Source of the DNA: an uncultured bacterium
GTDB lineage: Bacteria; Desulfobacterota; WTBG01
Length of the DNA stretch: 6,709 nucleotides
NCBI GenBank assembly: GCA_938024025.1
Contig: CALJBY010000307.1
Coordinates: 1-6,709 of the forward strand
Direction of reading: 5' to 3'
Shown in pieces: positions 4,924 through 6,709 of the stretch. Made by a program: the position numbers and the translations under genes. The notes beneath the pieces were generated by a model. That model was not told the DNA's origin. It worked only from the letters and a program-made list of their open reading frames with translations, and made no database searches. How positions within the stretch are numbered: position 1 is the stretch's first letter; each line of letters opens with the position of its first letter.

Positions 4924-4956
4924 ATTATTTAAAGATTTTTTCACATTTTTTACGGC

Positions 4957-4963
4957 AAAGGAG
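4957..4963 (+). promoter_or_regulatory. Ribosome binding site of the CODH gene
   Basis: AAAGGAG ends 8 bases before the ATG at 4972. The 48-base gap after the PerR stop is T- and A-rich, with no clear promoter pair or terminator hairpin, which supports one transcript. Confidence 0.7.
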
Positions 4964-4971
4964 TATTTATT

Positions 4972-6709
4972 ATGGCAGAGAAACCAAAAGGGACAAAGAA
5001 GACAGGAGCGAACAAACCGGCTCCCAAAGAAAAGGCAGTAAAAGAGAGTAAAGACCAACAGCCATTGACCGTGTGCAGTGCCACGCAGGAGATGATAGAG
5101 GTGACCCGCAAGGCGGGTATCGAGACGGTCTTTGACCGGGCGGCAGCGATGAAGCCCTGCCCGATAGGAGAAGCCGGGAGCTGCTGTAAGAACTGCTCGA
5201 TGGGACCCTGCCGGGTGCCCAAACCGAAGAAAGAAGGAGAACCCCAGAAGGTGGGGCTGTGCGGGGCAACTGCGGAGACCATAGCGGCGAGGAACTTCGC
5301 CCGGATGGTTGCGGCAGGTTCATCAGCCCACTCGGACCACGGTAGAGGAGTGGCCGAGGTGTTTTTGATGGCGGCAAAGGGTGAGATCCCGGGCTACGGG
5401 GTGAAGGATGAGCAGAAGCTTGTGCAGGTGGCCATGGATTTTGATATAGACGTGGAGAACAAGTCAATCAAGGATATAGCCATAGAGCTGGGAGAGCTGT
5501 GCATGGCGGAGTTTGGGAAGCAGGAAGGAGAGCTGACCTTTATCAAGCGGGCCCCGCTTAAGCGGCAGGAGCTGTGGCGGAAGCACAACATGGTTCCCCG
5601 TGGTATCGACCGTGAGATCGTGGAGCTGATGCACCGGACCCATATGGGAGTGGACCAGGATTACAAGAATATAACCACCCAGGCAGCCCGTGCAGCGCTG
5701 GGAGACGGGTGGGGCGGAGCAATGATCGCGACGGAGCTTCAGGACATCATGTTCGGGACCCCGGTACCCATTAACGGTGAAATTAACCTGGGAGTATTGA
5801 AAGAGGATGAGGTGAATATCATCGTACACGGCCATGAGCCGCTCCTGTCGGAGATGGTGGTGGTGGCCAGCCAGGACCCGGAGATGATAGCGCTCGCGAA
5901 AGAGAAGGGAGCAAAGGGGATAACCCTGGCGGGAATGTGCTGTACGGCAAACGAGATACTGGTACGCCACGGGATACCGATCGCGGGGAATTTTCTGCAG
6001 CAGGAAGTTGCAATAGCCACCGGAGCGCTTGATGCGCTGGTGGTGGACGTGCAGTGTATCATGCAGCACATACAGGCAATATCCCAGCACTTTCACACCG
6101 AGGTGATTACCACCTCACCGAAGGCTAAAATAGAAGGTGCCCGGCACATACAGTTTGAAGAGCACGATCCGATCAACACGGCAAAAGAGATCGTAACGGC
6201 TGCCATAGAGAACTATCCGAACCGGCAGAAAGAAAAGATCCACATTCCCAATGAGAAGCAGAACATGATTGTGGGATTTTCCTCTGAGACGATCAACTAC
6301 CTGCTGGGCGGAACCTTCAGGGGCTCGTACAAACCGTTAAATGACAATATTATTGGCGGCAGGATCAGGGGAATTGCGGGAGTAGTGGGGTGTAACAACC
6401 CGCGTGGTGTGCACGACTTTGATCACCTCTCACTGATCAAGGAGCTGATCAGGAACGACGTGATCGTATTGACGACGGGGTGTGCAGCGATGGCCTGCGG
6501 GAAGGAAGGATTGTTGCTGCCCGAGTCGGCGAAAGAGTACTGCGGATCGGGACTGGCGGAGATCTGCGAGACGGTGGGAATCCCGCCGGTGTTGCACCTG
6601 GGCGCGTGTGTGGACAACAGCCGGATACTGGTAGCGGCGACGGCGGTGGTGAAGGAAGGGGGCCTGGGAGATGACATCTCTGAGCTGCCGGCAGCGGGGG
6701 CAGCGCCGG
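4972..6709 (+). CDS. cooS: Ni-Fe-S carbon monoxide dehydrogenase, partial at 3' end
   Basis: This is the catalytic subunit of anaerobic CODH (CooS, or AcsA when in the CODH/acetyl-CoA synthase complex). It interconverts CO and CO2 with ferredoxin as electron partner. 579 codons are visible and the frame is open at the window edge; the family is about 630-680 residues, so the last part with the catalytic lysine is missing. Visible ligands are C63 and C71 (D cluster), C72, C75, C80 and C97 (B cluster), and the acid-base histidines H120/H123 in SAHSDHGR. The C cluster is H288 (HGHEP), C323/C324 (GMCCTANE), C362 (VDVQC), C474 (GCNN), C504 (TTGC) and C546 (GACVDN). Every ligand expected in this part is present, so it should be active. 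The first ~30 residues are a Lys/Pro/Ala-rich tail poor in conserved motifs. GC is clearly higher than in the preceding genes. Oxygen sensitivity of the enzyme fits the upstream PerR. Confidence 0.96.
   Translation, partial: MAEKPKGTKKTGANKPAPKEKAVKESKDQQPLTVCSATQEMIEVTRKAGIETVFDRAAAMKPCPIGEAGSCCKNCSMGPCRVPKPKKEGEPQKVGLCGATAETIAARNFARMVAAGSSAHSDHGRGVAEVFLMAAKGEIPGYGVKDEQKLVQVAMDFDIDVENKSIKDIAIELGELCMAEFGKQEGELTFIKRAPLKRQELWRKHNMVPRGIDREIVELMHRTHMGVDQDYKNITTQAARAALGDGWGGAMIATELQDIMFGTPVPINGEINLGVLKEDEVNIIVHGHEPLLSEMVVVASQDPEMIALAKEKGAKGITLAGMCCTANEILVRHGIPIAGNFLQQEVAIATGALDALVVDVQCIMQHIQAISQHFHTEVITTSPKAKIEGARHIQFEEHDPINTAKEIVTAAIENYPNRQKEKIHIPNEKQNMIVGFSSETINYLLGGTFRGSYKPLNDNIIGGRIRGIAGVVGCNNPRGVHDFDHLSLIKELIRNDVIVLTTGCAAMACGKEGLLLPESAKEYCGSGLAEICETVGIPPVLHLGACVDNSRILVAATAVVKEGGLGDDISELPAAGAAP

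Noticed and set aside
4970..6096. Long minus-strand open frames (165 and 210 codons) opposite CODH
   Set aside because: They are shadows caused by the GC-rich codon bias of CODH. Their Ser/Pro/Arg-rich or His-rich products match no family I recognise, and the plus-strand frame has every CODH motif.
6423..6677. Small open frames on both strands near the right edge
   Set aside because: They are out of frame with the CODH gene, which continues through this region with conserved cluster ligands.

Overview
The window looks like chromosomal DNA from an anaerobic bacterium. The decisive gene is the oxygen-sensitive nickel carbon monoxide dehydrogenase (CODH) at the right edge, the key enzyme of the Wood-Ljungdahl pathway. 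Moderate GC over most of the window, several families of dispersed hairpin repeats, a PerR peroxide sensor and a lone glycyl-radical domain all fit a strict anaerobe that still has to cope with oxygen. An anammox planctomycete (Brocadiales) is my leading guess, with Nitrospirota or Desulfobacterota as alternatives. The sequence alone does not settle this.

Layout. Bases 1-126 hold no recognisable gene. A Crp/Fnr-family regulator lies on the minus strand (127-822). A 700-base non-coding stretch (823-1522) follows; it carries degenerate short tandem repeats, a REP-like element nested between two copies of a small hairpin, and a good promoter candidate. Two plus-strand genes come next, probably one operon: a short QueG-like double [4Fe-4S] protein (1523-2380) and an AIM24-family protein (2428-3195). 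Another 391-base intergenic stretch holds a 52-base perfect-stem hairpin repeat. It leads into a stand-alone response-regulator receiver domain (3587-4024).

The right-hand third is the most interesting part. A 102-residue cysteine-free protein on the minus strand (4021-4329) carries what looks like the glycyl-radical loop of anaerobic ribonucleotide reductase (NrdD), but none of the rest of that enzyme. It is transcribed divergently from a PerR-type peroxide sensor (4486-4923) across a very AT-rich spacer with a 7-7-7 palindrome. PerR is followed 48 bases later by the CODH gene (4972 to the window end, cut off).

How they may work together (inference). PerR senses peroxide with its histidine/aspartate iron site. 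It sits between two products built around oxygen-labile chemistry: CODH with its Fe-S and Ni-Fe-S clusters, and a putative spare glycyl-radical domain. The arrangement suggests an oxidative-stress module in which PerR controls both sides. The small protein might replace or repair the damaged radical domain of NrdD, much as GrcA/YfiD does for pyruvate formate-lyase. That last step is a hypothesis only.
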